Shown here: positions 7,790-16,267 of the stretch, piece after piece
Numbering within the stretch: position 1 is the first letter of the stretch
How the letters are laid out: every line of letters begins with the position of its first letter
Source of the DNA: Chloroflexota bacterium
GTDB lineage: Bacteria > Chloroflexota > Ktedonobacteria > Ktedonobacterales > Ktedonobacteraceae
Assembly (NCBI GenBank): GCA_902812455.1
Contig: CADDZH010000058.1
Span: forward strand, 1-33,012
DNA: 33,012 nucleotides
Reading direction: 5' to 3'
Made by a program: the position numbers and the translations under genes
The notes under the pieces: model-generated
The model's database searches: none
What the model saw: the letters and a program-made list of their open reading frames with translations, nothing else
What the model was told of the DNA's origin: nothing

Positions 7790-10700
7790 CTACACCTCAG
7801 ATTCCGCCGCTGCGAAGATTTGTCCCTCGCCGACAATCACGCTGCCTTTGGCTCGCACAATCAGTTTCCCAAACGGGTCCTGAATACGCAAGAGCCTGGG
7901 TGCGGCTTTGGCGCAGTCGTAGACGACGTAGAGCCAGTAGCGCTCGCGCAGGTTGCAAGCCCGGATATATTCGTTCTCGGTCAGTTCAACATCGCCGATG
8001 CCAGCCCGGCCTTTGACCTCGATAGCGAGGATGTCTCCAGAGGGACGCTGCGAGCGCAGGTCGAAGCCAGGCCAGGCTTCCAGCTCTACCGCCAGCGCCT
8101 GCTCTGCCGTCGAAACGTTGTAGACAATGGCCCCTAAGGCCTCCTCATACGCCCGCACCACCTGCATGGCGATGGCTTCTACGTTGGCATCGTAGCGTTT
8201 CTGGTCTTCGGGATCGCCGGAGGGCACGACCAGCGCGTGGGCCAGGAAGGTGATCTCACCGGGCATGATCAGTTCCGGCTCGTGCCGCAGCACCGCCAGG
8301 GCCTCGTCCTTGCGCGCCTGCACCTCGCGCTGGCGGGCTTTGATTCTCGTCAGTTCACTCTTAGCGTGGGGATTGCCGGTGCTGGCTTTCTCGCTCAACC
8401 GGCTGCGCGCCTCGGCCAGTTCCGCCGCCTGGTAGGCGAATCCGCGCTCAATAAACGTGGACCGTTCCGGCAGGCTCTCTCGCAAGCGCTCGCGGTGCTG
8501 CTCGGCCAGGCCTTCGGCAATGTGGGCGAGCGCGTAGGCCTGGGCCAATTCGCACGAGCGATCGATGGAGTTGGCAGCAAAGGGAATGACCGATGCGGGC
8601 AAATAATCGCTGCCCCGCAGGAGTAGAAGCTGCTCGGCAGGGCACTCAACCACATCGCCACCTTCCTCGTGCTTCAGGCCGACCAGCCGGTATTCCAGCA
8701 CCTCGTCCCGGCTCAGAGCAAAGAGTGTTGGATCAGCCTGCCGGGCGATCACAACCTGCGCCAGATGGTAGAAGTAGGGGCGCTCGGCTGTTGGATCGAC
8801 GAAGACGGCTCCTTGCAGCGCCTGCCGGCTGAAGCGATCACAGAAGTAGGCACGCAAGCGGTCGAAAACGGGTTCGCTGGGATGCAGGAACATCGCCTGT
8901 TCACCATTGCGCGGTGGGTAGACGGTATAGCGCTCACGCACGGGCAGCGGGTAGGCTTCGAGGATGGGCAGCAGCCAGTCCATCGCGCCGGGTTTGAGCG
9001 GGCGCAGGGTGAAGATGCTATCCAGGTCGCCCTCAATGCCAATGTCCATGAGCGGGGCCGCCTGCTCGATGAAATGGCGCACGTAGCCCGGCAGCAGCCG
9101 GCGGAATGTTTCCTGCTCCATGTCCGCTCGTAGGCGCGGCAACTGGCTCTTGACGGCTCCGCCATCGCCATAGATGGCGCGCTCGCGTGCCTCCAGCGCT
9201 CGCACCTGTGCGGGGGTGAGCGTGCCCGTGATGCGCCGCTCTATCACGTCCTCATCACCGCCCTCAGCGAGCTGCTCCATGTACTCGCGCAGGGACAGCC
9301 CCTCGAACAGTTTGCCGATCACATCGAAGACCTTGTCGTTGCCCAGTTCCTTGCGAATATCTTCCAGTTTCCTGAGCAGGGTCTGCAAGACGCGGCCCTC
9401 GCGGGTTTTGCCGGCCACCAGGTTGAGGATGACCACCGGATCGTGCTTCTGCCCGTAGCGATGGATGCGGCCCATGCGCTGCTCCAGGCGCGCCGGGTTC
9501 CAGGGAATGTCGTAGTTGACCATCAGCCAGCACACCTGCAGGTTAATGCCTTCGCCGGCAGCATCCGTCGCTACCATATAGAGCGCGCCACCCTCTTCAA
9601 CCGGCCGGCGGAAAGCGGCCACCTGCTCTTCACGCTCCTGGTAGTTCATGCCGCCGTGGATCTGGGCAATCTGTCCGGTGAAGCCCATACCTTCCAGGCG
9701 ATGCACCAGGAACTCCAACGTGTCGCGATGCTCGGTGAAGATGATCAGCTTCTCCTGCTGGTAGCGGGGATCGCGCAGGATCTCGCGTAACTTCTCAAAT
9801 TTGGACTCTTCGCCGGCAGCATAGACGCGCCGGGCCAGCTCGAGCAGCCATCGCACCTGCGCCAGTTCTTGCTCAAGATCGGCCAGCGAGGTGGCGAGTA
9901 CCCCGCCGAGTAGCTCGTCCTCGCTGCGCTCGTGTGCTTCCTCCCCATCGACCACCTCTTCTTCATCGGCGGTGGTCACATCCAGCGTATCTTTGACCTC
10001 ATCCAGCGTGTGCTGTGCCGCCTGCAACTGTGCTGAGGTAAGCCGACCACTGCGCAGGTCGTCGATCAACTTCTCCAGCTTAGCGGCCCGGCGCTCAAAG
10101 GAACGCAGCAGGGCATAGGTGGAGCTTGCCAGGCGGCGCTGGAAGACGCTCATCGCCAGGCGCGCTGCCGAGCGATTGAGTGTGCGCGCCCGGTTATAGT
10201 TCGTCTGAATGTACTGCGTCGTGGCGTCGTACAACTGCTGCTCGCTTTCCTCGCCCTGGGTGAGCTTGTAACTCAGCGTATCAGAGATGCGCTCTGGATA
10301 GAGTGGGTGCCCGGCAAAATCGACCAGCTCTTCTTTGGTGCGGCGAAGAAAATGCTGCTGGCGCGCATCCCGTGGGTAGGCATTGAAGGCATCGATGGTG
10401 GAGAGCGCGTCGGGTTCCAGCAGTCGCCATAAACAGTAGTAGGGGAAATCTTTGCCCATGTGCGGCGTAGCCGTGAGCAGGAGCAGGTGATGAGCGGCCC
10501 AGGGGAGCGACCAGCGCTCATCATCGCCAGAGATACCAGCGAGGGCTTGTGCCAGGCGATAGCGATCGGTTTTCCGCAGGCGCAGGTCAGCTTCGCGGTC
10601 GGCGGCGAGTTTGTGCGCTTCGTCGAAGACGACGAGATCATAGGGGAGGACGCCATCTTCTTGCAGCCGGGCGAACATGCGCTCACCCGCCAGGGTATCG

Positions 10701-11401
10701 AGGCTGGCGATGAGCAGGTCGCTGCGTGGCCCAGTGAACGGGTTGCCGGAGCGAGCCTCATGGCCCGTGATGATGCGAAACGGCAGGTTGAAAAGCGTGC
10801 GCAGTTCGCGTTCCCAGTTGCCAACCAGCCCGGCAGGCGGAACGATCAGGACGCGCGAGATGAGGCGGCGGGTGAGCATCTCCCGGATATACAACCCGGT
10901 CATGATGGTTTTGCCCGCCCCTGCATCGTCCGCGAGTAAGAAACGCAGCCGTGGTTGCTTGAGCATGTGGTCGTAGACGGCCATGCGCTGGTGCGGCAGG
11001 GGGTCAATGAGTGAGATTTCGGTGGCAAAGGCGGGATTGAAGAGGTAGCCATAGGTGAGCCGCTCACCTTCCACCACGGTACGCACAATGTTCGCGTCTG
11101 CCGCAAAATCGAGTGAGAGCGGCTCTTGCGCTCGGTAGCCAGCGCCCGGCTCGCGCACGAACCGCGTAGCAAGACCATCATGGCTCAAGGCCTGGATCCC
11201 TTCGACTTCAGCCAATGCCATACGTTGCCAGTACGAGAGCGACGGCCGGGTCTGCCCGTTCTCCCACTGTTTGAGCAGAGGGACAGAGACATCAATAAGG
11301 TCGGCAAATTGCTGCTGTGAGAGTCCAAACCGCTGGCGCAGCGACTTGATGCGCCCGCCAACATCTCTGGGTATGTAATAGCTCTCTTCAATGCTATCCA
11401 A
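7790..11401 (-). CDS. HTH-SNF2 helicase-DUF3883 fusion protein (1203 aa)
   Basis: Three parts are visible. Residues 10-70 form a Cro/CI-type helix-turn-helix (LRQRFGLSQQQFADLIDVSV then WENGQTRPS). Residues 130-720 are a superfamily 2 SNF2-type helicase with Walker A AGAGKT (160-165), DEAH (260-263), LLLLTATPH, IIFTEHRDTL and motif VI EQRMGRIHRYGQ. The C-terminus (about 1085-1185) matches DUF3883, with IEVKGRAG and LTENEY, a restriction-nuclease-like fold in which E and K may be catalytic. Overall it resembles DrmD-like helicases of DISARM-related systems, but I do not assign that name. GGAGAG lies 10 bases before the ATG at 11401. It is the first gene of the leftward defence cluster. The N-terminal HTH is not usual for this helicase class and could provide DNA recognition or autoregulation. 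Confidence 0.92.
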   Translation of the reverse strand: MDSIEESYYIPRDVGGRIKSLRQRFGLSQQQFADLIDVSVPLLKQWENGQTRPSLSYWQRMALAEVEGIQALSHDGLATRFVREPGAGYRAQEPLSLDFAADANIVRTVVEGERLTYGYLFNPAFATEISLIDPLPHQRMAVYDHMLKQPRLRFLLADDAGAGKTIMTGLYIREMLTRRLISRVLIVPPAGLVGNWERELRTLFNLPFRIITGHEARSGNPFTGPRSDLLIASLDTLAGERMFARLQEDGVLPYDLVVFDEAHKLAADREADLRLRKTDRYRLAQALAGISGDDERWSLPWAAHHLLLLTATPHMGKDFPYYCLWRLLEPDALSTIDAFNAYPRDARQQHFLRRTKEELVDFAGHPLYPERISDTLSYKLTQGEESEQQLYDATTQYIQTNYNRARTLNRSAARLAMSVFQRRLASSTYALLRSFERRAAKLEKLIDDLRSGRLTSAQLQAAQHTLDEVKDTLDVTTADEEEVVDGEEAHERSEDELLGGVLATSLADLEQELAQVRWLLELARRVYAAGEESKFEKLREILRDPRYQQEKLIIFTEHRDTLEFLVHRLEGMGFTGQIAQIHGGMNYQEREEQVAAFRRPVEEGGALYMVATDAAGEGINLQVCWLMVNYDIPWNPARLEQRMGRIHRYGQKHDPVVILNLVAGKTREGRVLQTLLRKLEDIRKELGNDKVFDVIGKLFEGLSLREYMEQLAEGGDEDVIERRITGTLTPAQVRALEARERAIYGDGGAVKSQLPRLRADMEQETFRRLLPGYVRHFIEQAAPLMDIGIEGDLDSIFTLRPLKPGAMDWLLPILEAYPLPVRERYTVYPPRNGEQAMFLHPSEPVFDRLRAYFCDRFSRQALQGAVFVDPTAERPYFYHLAQVVIARQADPTLFALSRDEVLEYRLVGLKHEEGGDVVECPAEQLLLLRGSDYLPASVIPFAANSIDRSCELAQAYALAHIAEGLAEQHRERLRESLPERSTFIERGFAYQAAELAEARSRLSEKASTGNPHAKSELTRIKARQREVQARKDEALAVLRHEPELIMPGEITFLAHALVVPSGDPEDQKRYDANVEAIAMQVVRAYEEALGAIVYNVSTAEQALAVELEAWPGFDLRSQRPSGDILAIEVKGRAGIGDVELTENEYIRACNLRERYWLYVVYDCAKAAPRLLRIQDPFGKLIVRAKGSVIVGEGQIFAAAESEV

Positions 11402-11457
11402 CGCGCTCTCCTACTAGCAGCCCGACCTGGGGAACCTGCACGTTCGATTATAGCGGA

Positions 11458-11904
11458 TTGAACGTAGCTGGTCAATACGTAAATGCGAGGAGCCTATCAG
11501 CGAGTTCCGTGTCCGCTGTTGCAGTGTCTAATGGTCTCGTCTATCTCAGCTCCGGCGATCGGTACCTCTATGTGTTCAATGCCCGCAATGGCATGCTACA
11601 AAACCGTTATGAGGCTACTCGCCCGTTTAATTGCCTGCCAGTTGCAGGAGACAGGTTACTCTATATTGATGAGAACGGAGTATCTGCGTTAGATACCAAA
11701 CATAACGCAATCATCTGGCATGACCCATTTGGCGCAAGCCCCAGCGTTTACTTCAATCCTCTTGTGGCTGCAGGCCAGGTAGTTTACGTGGTGCGCATAG
11801 ATGGACGTGGGAATAGCACACTCTACGCTCTCAATGCCGCTACCGGCACAGAGTACTGGCATGTGGCCGGGATAGAGCAGATCACACCTTTAATAGCGGC
11901 CTAA
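11458..11904 (+). pseudogene. PQQ-type beta-propeller protein fragment
   Basis: The ORF encodes about 148 residues with two to three PQQ-like propeller blades: GLVYLSSGDRYLYVFNARNG, then LLYIDENGVSALD, then STLYALNAATGTEYW. Complete proteins of this class have seven or eight blades and usually an export signal; here neither the N-terminus nor the remaining blades are present. The frame stays open upstream to the helicase start at 11401 with no convincing ATG or Shine-Dalgarno, so the apparent TTG start is probably not real. It lies directly against the 5' end of the helicase gene, so it looks like an old gene cut by insertion of the defence cluster. Confidence 0.65.
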
Positions 11905-11939
11905 TATGCCCTGAAAACACTTGTTTTGTGAGGCTAGGT

Positions 11940-12515
11940 TCAAATCAACTTGATCGTTCCTCTGGTTTTGATGTTGCCTCGGCTCGCGATCAGTTCCCCA
12001 ACCGTTTTTCGTAATATGAACAAGTCAAACAGAAGAGACTTTTTCTGAAGGTATTCTTCTTCGAGTTGGAGTTTGAGGGGCCAGGGGCTCGCATTGTAAG
12101 CTGATGCTAATTCAAGGATCGCCCAACTGATATATCCAGGCCTCACCCTCAGCACTTTCTGCCATGCTGGATCGCTGAGGTCAACCATCTCAGGCTCTGT
12201 TGGTCGCGGGCCAACGAGGCTTAAGTCCCCTTTGAGCACATTGAACATATTCGGCAAGTCATCCAGTGAGTAGTTGCGGATGAAACTTCCTACAGGAGTC
12301 AGCCGCTCCTGCATGCTGAGATTTGCAGGCTTGCTGATGTCCACAGTGCGAAAGCGAAGCAAGCGAAATGTCTTGCCATACCTTCCCACACGTGGAGACC
12401 CATAGATGATTGGCCCTGGTGAATCGCATGTGATGAGCAGGGCAATCACCAAGAGAATGGGGGTGGTAATGATCAAGATGAGAGATGCTACGAGCACATC
12501 GAGAACTCGTGTCAC
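11940..12515 (-). CDS. Undecaprenyl-phosphate sugar phosphotransferase, short form (191 aa)
   Basis: The enzyme would transfer a sugar-1-phosphate to undecaprenyl phosphate at the inner membrane, the first step of exopolysaccharide or O-antigen-like glycan synthesis. The N-terminal hydrophobic segment (residues 8-29, LVASLILIITTPILLVIALL) is followed by the family core: GPIIYGSPRVGRYGKTFRLLRFRT, the helix SFIRNYSLDDLPNMFNVLKGDLSLVGPRP and the end LRVRPGYIS. The Asp pair and VGPRP are conserved in the PglC/WbaP catalytic domain. The length of about 190 residues is that of the minimal monotopic form, so it seems complete. The start is GTG at 12515, supported by GGAGG 8 bases upstream. No other glycan genes are nearby, so it is isolated from any gene cluster. 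Confidence 0.85.
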   Translation of the reverse strand: MTRVLDVLVASLILIITTPILLVIALLITCDSPGPIIYGSPRVGRYGKTFRLLRFRTVDISKPANLSMQERLTPVGSFIRNYSLDDLPNMFNVLKGDLSLVGPRPTEPEMVDLSDPAWQKVLRVRPGYISWAILELASAYNASPWPLKLQLEEEYLQKKSLLFDLFILRKTVGELIASRGNIKTRGTIKLI

Positions 12516-12669
12516 ACATTTCCCTCCTTTGTTCTGCCGGTGCTGGCAATAGGTGGCTGTGCAGGAAAATGCTGCTTCTGCTACTCATTATGTGGGATGG
12601 ACTTTGTGAAGTCAAGAGAGCTCTCTGTTGTGAAGGAGGATCTGAAAATCATCGCTCACATTTCAAACC

Positions 12670-13530
12670 TTAGCATCCGGCTCGTGCCTTCCATGTATTG
12701 GTCCAGCGGCATGCAGGCGTCAGTTCCTGGGGTCTGTGTTCATAGCGGGGTGCCAGATCGCGCTGCATGACAGCCCCCGCCCAGGCATAGAAGAGTGGCA
12801 TATCTTTCAGGCACCCTCCGGCGCGTTGATAACCGATGCGCCAGGCCAGCTCAAAGATGCGCAAGCCAAGCCACTGAACAAGCGGCTTGCGGGCCGCCGG
12901 ATCGACGCGCAGGATCGAGACCGTGCGGGCGGCATCTGCCCGTGGGTCGCCTGCATGCGCGTTGGTCCAATCCACAATCCCCGTGATCTGCTTGCCATCG
13001 GTCAGCACGTTGCGCGGGTGATAGTCCAGATGCAGCAAAGCCGCTTCCTCGCGCGGCAGGTGACGCAAGCAATCTTGCAGAGTCGGTTCCCCGTCGCATT
13101 TCCAGGTCATCCATACATCTGGCTGTTGACGGAGCAGGGCAGGCGCAGGCACTGCATGGATCGCCGCCTGCATGCGGCCAAAGGCGATCCCTACCCGCCA
13201 CAGATGCCAGGGTCGTGCATGCAGTTCGTCGGCGACCACGCGCCCAGCCAGCCAGCTCATGAACAGCGCCGGGTGATCCTGCCAAACCCCTGCAGCATGG
13301 ACCTCTGGTACAGGTAGGCCCGCAGCTCGCGCTGCAGCCATCACGACCCGCTCGCGCTCGCAATCCTCGTGCTTGCCTACTCGAAACACGCGCAGGACAT
13401 AGGTCCGGCCCGCGTACTCCACCTTCCACAGAGCCATGTCAAACCCACCTTGCAGAGGGGTGATTGTGGACGTCCCCTTGATTCCAAGGGCAGAAAGAAT
13501 TTCCAGAGGTTGCAAATTCGTTTGCGTCAT
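12670..13530 (-). CDS. APH-family phosphotransferase (286 aa)
   Basis: This is a small-molecule kinase of the aminoglycoside phosphotransferase/choline kinase superfamily. The N-lobe has the strand and lysine-bearing region DMALWKVEYAGRTYVLRVFR; the catalytic loop is LLHLDYHPRNVL (HxDxxxxN) and the Mg-binding segment is GIVDWTNAHAGDPRAD. The frame stays open further upstream, but family similarity begins only at MTQTNLQPLEIL, so the ATG at 13530 is chosen, with GAGGG about 10 bases before it. The substrate cannot be told: many homologues act on sugars, homoserine or macrolides rather than aminoglycosides. It stands alone, on the same strand as the MerR-like gene about 320 bases upstream. Confidence 0.8.
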   Translation of the reverse strand: MTQTNLQPLEILSALGIKGTSTITPLQGGFDMALWKVEYAGRTYVLRVFRVGKHEDCERERVVMAAARAAGLPVPEVHAAGVWQDHPALFMSWLAGRVVADELHARPWHLWRVGIAFGRMQAAIHAVPAPALLRQQPDVWMTWKCDGEPTLQDCLRHLPREEAALLHLDYHPRNVLTDGKQITGIVDWTNAHAGDPRADAARTVSILRVDPAARKPLVQWLGLRIFELAWRIGYQRAGGCLKDMPLFYAWAGAVMQRDLAPRYEHRPQELTPACRWTNTWKARAGC

Positions 13531-13846
13531 CCGAGGCACCCTCATCTGCCTACTGATTCTGCGGTCCCTTGCTCTCCGGGGAGCATCAATTCCCCTTCGG
13601 ACTCTCCGGGTACTTGGCTCGGAGAACCCATTTTCTATTATGACTATTCTACCACAAGGGACGGTGCGCGCTTTGTTGCCTTTGCCCTGCCGGATCATTA
13701 CTGGCTCATGCACGTTTTTTGTGAGATCTAGCAAAACTCGTTTCTCCTCATGGCCAGTTAGGCCCGCTAGAGAAATGGACAAAGCCAGGCTCGATTTCAG
13801 AACAGGGGAGAATATCACCAAATTGGAATGACATGATCCACCCAAA
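13531..13846. other. Gene-free stretch with a possible tyrosine-integrase scrap
   Basis: No complete gene is visible. On the reverse strand, 13657-13698 reads MIRQGKGNKARTVP, which resembles the RQGKGNK-RTVP strand-turn of tyrosine recombinases. No catalytic residues or other integrase blocks follow, so this is at most a short decayed fragment and may be chance. Confidence 0.2.
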
Positions 13847-15010
13847 TCAAGGAGAAGAAGGGTCTCCGGTTTCAAGGGCATTCTCGATCTCTGGATGAGG
13901 TTGCCAGAAAGCATCGATCTCTGTCTGGTGTTGAAGGTAGACCTCGCGGAGATGCTCGGTTCTCTGAGCAAGATACTGCTCGCGTTCTGGCTGTGAAAGA
14001 CCTTTGATTTGCCTCAAGAGCCGCTGAGGACTGCCCAGTTCTTTCGCCACAGCAGGAGCTTCCTGCTGCAAGGCAAAGCATAGGGCCTGGAAAGCCCGGA
14101 GTCGAGGAACCTGCACACGAAATACTTCTAAAAGCCCATCGATGTTGTCAGCATAGCCGTTTTTCGCGAGGTGAAGGACAAAGACTAAGAAAAGCGCCTG
14201 AACTGATGGGTCTGCTGATAGGTGTGTGCGAAGGGAATGTAAGAGTTTCGGCATAAATCCCAGCAGTTCAAATCCCTCGAAGATCAAGGGTATCACCTCA
14301 GCACGGGTGTTGGCCTGCCTGAGATCTTCTTCTGTAGCTTTGTCAAGGGTTGTATTCATCTTTTGAATCGAGAGCAAACCCTTATCAGAGGCGTGCTGGA
14401 AGTCGGCAGTAAGATCGGCAGGCAGAAACCATAACTCTTCCAGGGAGAGTCCTCGAGCAAGAATGTCTGCTGCTGAGAGTTCGCCTTTGTGATGGCTTGG
14501 CTCGAATATATAGTCTATCCCATACATCAAACACAGTTGGATTTCGATAAATGACCGGAGATTTTCAAGATTCTTTCCGAAGCGCTTGAACAAGTAACGG
14601 AAGAAGCGGCCTCCTGTTTTCTGCAACAGCGTGTCGATTTGCCGTGCCACGGCTTTGTATTTTTGATCTTCCCGGCGTGGGACCTCCCACTTCAGTTGAG
14701 GAACAAGCTGGCGAATCGTTTCCTTGAGAACCGGCAAGGGAATGAAATACCCCTCTTGCCAGAGCCGAAACCGCACGACAGCGAATTTTCGCGTCTGTTT
14801 GAGTAATCGGCACACTGCAAGAATTTGAGCCGGTGTCTGGGCAGGATAGGTAGAGCGAGTCCCCATCCCATAGCCGAGATGTTCTACTACTGGTCGTGGA
14901 ATGACATCCTCCTTGTGCCATCGCTCGAGTTTCCAATGATTCACGTCCCCGCATCCATGTTGTCGGGCTAGATCTATCAATTGTGCTTCGGTCAATGTTT
15001 CCTGTTCCAT
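13847..15010 (-). CDS. MerR-like HTH protein of unknown function (387 aa)
   Basis: The N-terminal 85 residues look like a MerR-type winged helix. They contain LIDLARQHGCGDVNHWKLERWHKEDVIPRP, then TRSTYPAQTPAQILAVCRLL, the usual pattern of an HTH plus wing ending with a YP-type turn and a scaffold helix. The remaining 300 residues are helical and soluble. They include FFRYLFKRFGKNLENLRSF and a Leu-rich C-terminal half, and I recognise no domain there. No effector-binding cysteines or coiled dimerisation helix typical of classical MerR proteins are obvious. The gene is transcribed away from the membrane-peptide genes, with 140 bases between the two starts. A regulatory role is inferred from the N-terminus only. 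Confidence 0.65.
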   Translation of the reverse strand: MEQETLTEAQLIDLARQHGCGDVNHWKLERWHKEDVIPRPVVEHLGYGMGTRSTYPAQTPAQILAVCRLLKQTRKFAVVRFRLWQEGYFIPLPVLKETIRQLVPQLKWEVPRREDQKYKAVARQIDTLLQKTGGRFFRYLFKRFGKNLENLRSFIEIQLCLMYGIDYIFEPSHHKGELSAADILARGLSLEELWFLPADLTADFQHASDKGLLSIQKMNTTLDKATEEDLRQANTRAEVIPLIFEGFELLGFMPKLLHSLRTHLSADPSVQALFLVFVLHLAKNGYADNIDGLLEVFRVQVPRLRAFQALCFALQQEAPAVAKELGSPQRLLRQIKGLSQPEREQYLAQRTEHLREVYLQHQTEIDAFWQPHPEIENALETGDPSSP

Positions 15011-15039
15011 GAGTCATATACTACAGCCGGGCGCGAGAT

Positions 15040-15070
15040 TTGTCAATTTCGCAAAATGGGATGGTATACT
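15040..15070 (+). promoter_or_regulatory. Possible sigma-70 promoter for the small membrane genes
   Basis: TTGTCA at 15040-15045 and TATACT at 15065-15070 face the 32-codon gene that starts at 15151. The 19-base spacer is longer than optimal, so this is a weak prediction. Confidence 0.3.
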
Positions 15071-15150
15071 TGAGGTAGAGTCGGGTAGGGCGTATCCCTG
15101 CGCGCTTATTGTCGAATTTGCCTTGTCTAGCGACAGGAGGGATGCTTTTC

Positions 15151-15249
15151 ATGAGCAGCGATCTCTATAAAGCGCTAAGAGCGCTTGCGACCATCGGAGC
15201 CATTGCAAGCTTCATTCTGTGGTTAGAGCATTTCTTCGAGGTGAAATGA
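15151..15249 (+). CDS. 32-residue membrane peptide
   Basis: An ATG at 15151 is preceded by a perfect AGGAGG 10 bases upstream and opens a 32-codon frame. The peptide has a short charged N-terminus (MSSDLYKALR), one hydrophobic helix (ALATIGAIASFILWL) and a polar end EHFFEVK. Its TGA at 15247-15249 overlaps the ATG of the next gene (ATGA), so the two are translationally coupled. The strong ribosome site and the coupling argue that it is real. Small single-helix peptides of this kind can be leaders, toxins or membrane-complex subunits; nothing here decides between them. Confidence 0.6.
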   Translation: MSSDLYKALRALATIGAIASFILWLEHFFEVK

Positions 15250-15578
15250 TGAAACAACTGTGGAGTGCGGTGATATCGCACAGAGCAATGATTTGTTCAG
15301 GATTGATACTTGTCGTGAGCCTGGTTGGAGTCTTCTATAGCTTCTGGCCTGGCATTATGACATTTTTGCTCGGTCTGATTTTGCTCATCTTGCAATACCA
15401 AGACGAGAAGAAGCGCGAGTCAGAGATGGTTCTGATAAACATCCGATTACAGATGGGCGATATTGTGGCGCAGGCCGTGTTTGATCAGCCGTCTTATGGT
15501 GGACCTATCATTCTACACGTTCCACCAGCACCGGCGGTACGCAGACCGATGAAGCTCTCTGCCCCTCCAATGAAATAA
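15246..15578 (+). CDS. Small two-TM membrane protein (110 aa)
   Basis: The start at 15246 overlaps the stop of the 32-residue peptide. Two hydrophobic helices lie near residues 15-33 (MICSGLILVVSLVGVFYSFW) and 34-53 (GIMTFLLGLILLILQY). They are followed by a charged cytoplasmic stretch QDEKKRESE and a proline-rich tail (HVPPAPAVRRP). I do not recognise the family. Its position between two other membrane-associated ORFs, with 20 bases to the next start, suggests a membrane complex or sensing unit. Confidence 0.6.
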   Translation: MMKQLWSAVISHRAMICSGLILVVSLVGVFYSFWPGIMTFLLGLILLILQYQDEKKRESEMVLINIRLQMGDIVAQAVFDQPSYGGPIILHVPPAPAVRRPMKLSAPPMK

Positions 15579-15598
15579 ACACGATAGGAGTGCTGAAA

Positions 15599-16255
15599 AT
15601 GTCGAATCTGTGGATACCAGTGATAGGGATACCAGTGATAGCGGCATTGGGAAGCTCAGCTCTGACCGGGCTAGTTGCCTTCGGTTTGGAGTGGTGGCGC
15701 TCTTATAGAGCAGGAAAGTTGGAACAGTCAGAGCGGAAAGCCCGAGCCTACTCAACACTGCTTGCTCGATCAGGCGTCATTGTTTATGTTATATACGGAC
15801 TCCATGCTCTGATGGAAGTGAGATCCGGACTGGGGGAGGGTCTCAGTGTGACATTGCGTATACAGAAACCGACCGATCCAATGAAATTAATAAATCGACT
15901 TCGGGCTGACCTAGAGCCTCTGTATGAAGCTTGGTCTGAGGTATGGATAGTCGGTAGCAAACAGGCAATCCGTGAAGCCAACGATCTGGTTGCACAATGT
16001 GGAGTTGTGATGGGAGCAGCCACACAGAGAGGGGAAGCAAGGCCTGAGCTGCTGCGAATGATCGCTGGCGAGAAGTGGACGAAAGCACAACTCGACCAGT
16101 GGGAAAAGGAGCTTCGTGTCCTAGCCGAAGCTCGTAGGAGGCTTGCGGTCACTGCTCGCCGGGAGGCAGGGGTTGAGGTTGCAGACTTGTTCACCGCCAG
16201 CGAGTTAAAAGATCTCAGACCGTGTTTTGTTCATCGCAGAGATGACCTCAGATGA
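15599..16255 (+). CDS. Membrane-anchored protein of unknown function (218 aa)
   Basis: The start is ATG 15599, supported by AGGAG 8 bases upstream; an upstream in-frame GTG overlaps that site and is less likely. Residues 5-30 (IPVIGIPVIAALGSSALTGL and onward) form an N-terminal membrane anchor. A basic stretch and a second hydrophobic helix (SGVIVYVIYGLHAL) come next, then a long charged alpha-helical region (about 110-205) with coiled-coil character. The family is not recognised. Only 12 bases separate its stop from the transposase start, so the last residues may have been replaced by the end of the insertion sequence. It is the last gene of the small-membrane-protein set. Confidence 0.6.
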   Translation: MSNLWIPVIGIPVIAALGSSALTGLVAFGLEWWRSYRAGKLEQSERKARAYSTLLARSGVIVYVIYGLHALMEVRSGLGEGLSVTLRIQKPTDPMKLINRLRADLEPLYEAWSEVWIVGSKQAIREANDLVAQCGVVMGAATQRGEARPELLRMIAGEKWTKAQLDQWEKELRVLAEARRRLAVTARREAGVEVADLFTASELKDLRPCFVHRRDDLR

Positions 16256-16267
16256 TAGACTAGAAAG

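Noticed and set aside
11905..11939. AAAACACTTGTTTT as a terminator between convergent genes
   Set aside because: The loop is too small and the stem is A/T only, so an intrinsic terminator is not supported.
13531..13971. Upstream extension of the APH gene to 13971
   Set aside because: Similarity to the kinase family begins at MTQTNLQPLEIL. The upstream codons look like non-coding sequence and overlap the end of the MerR-like gene.
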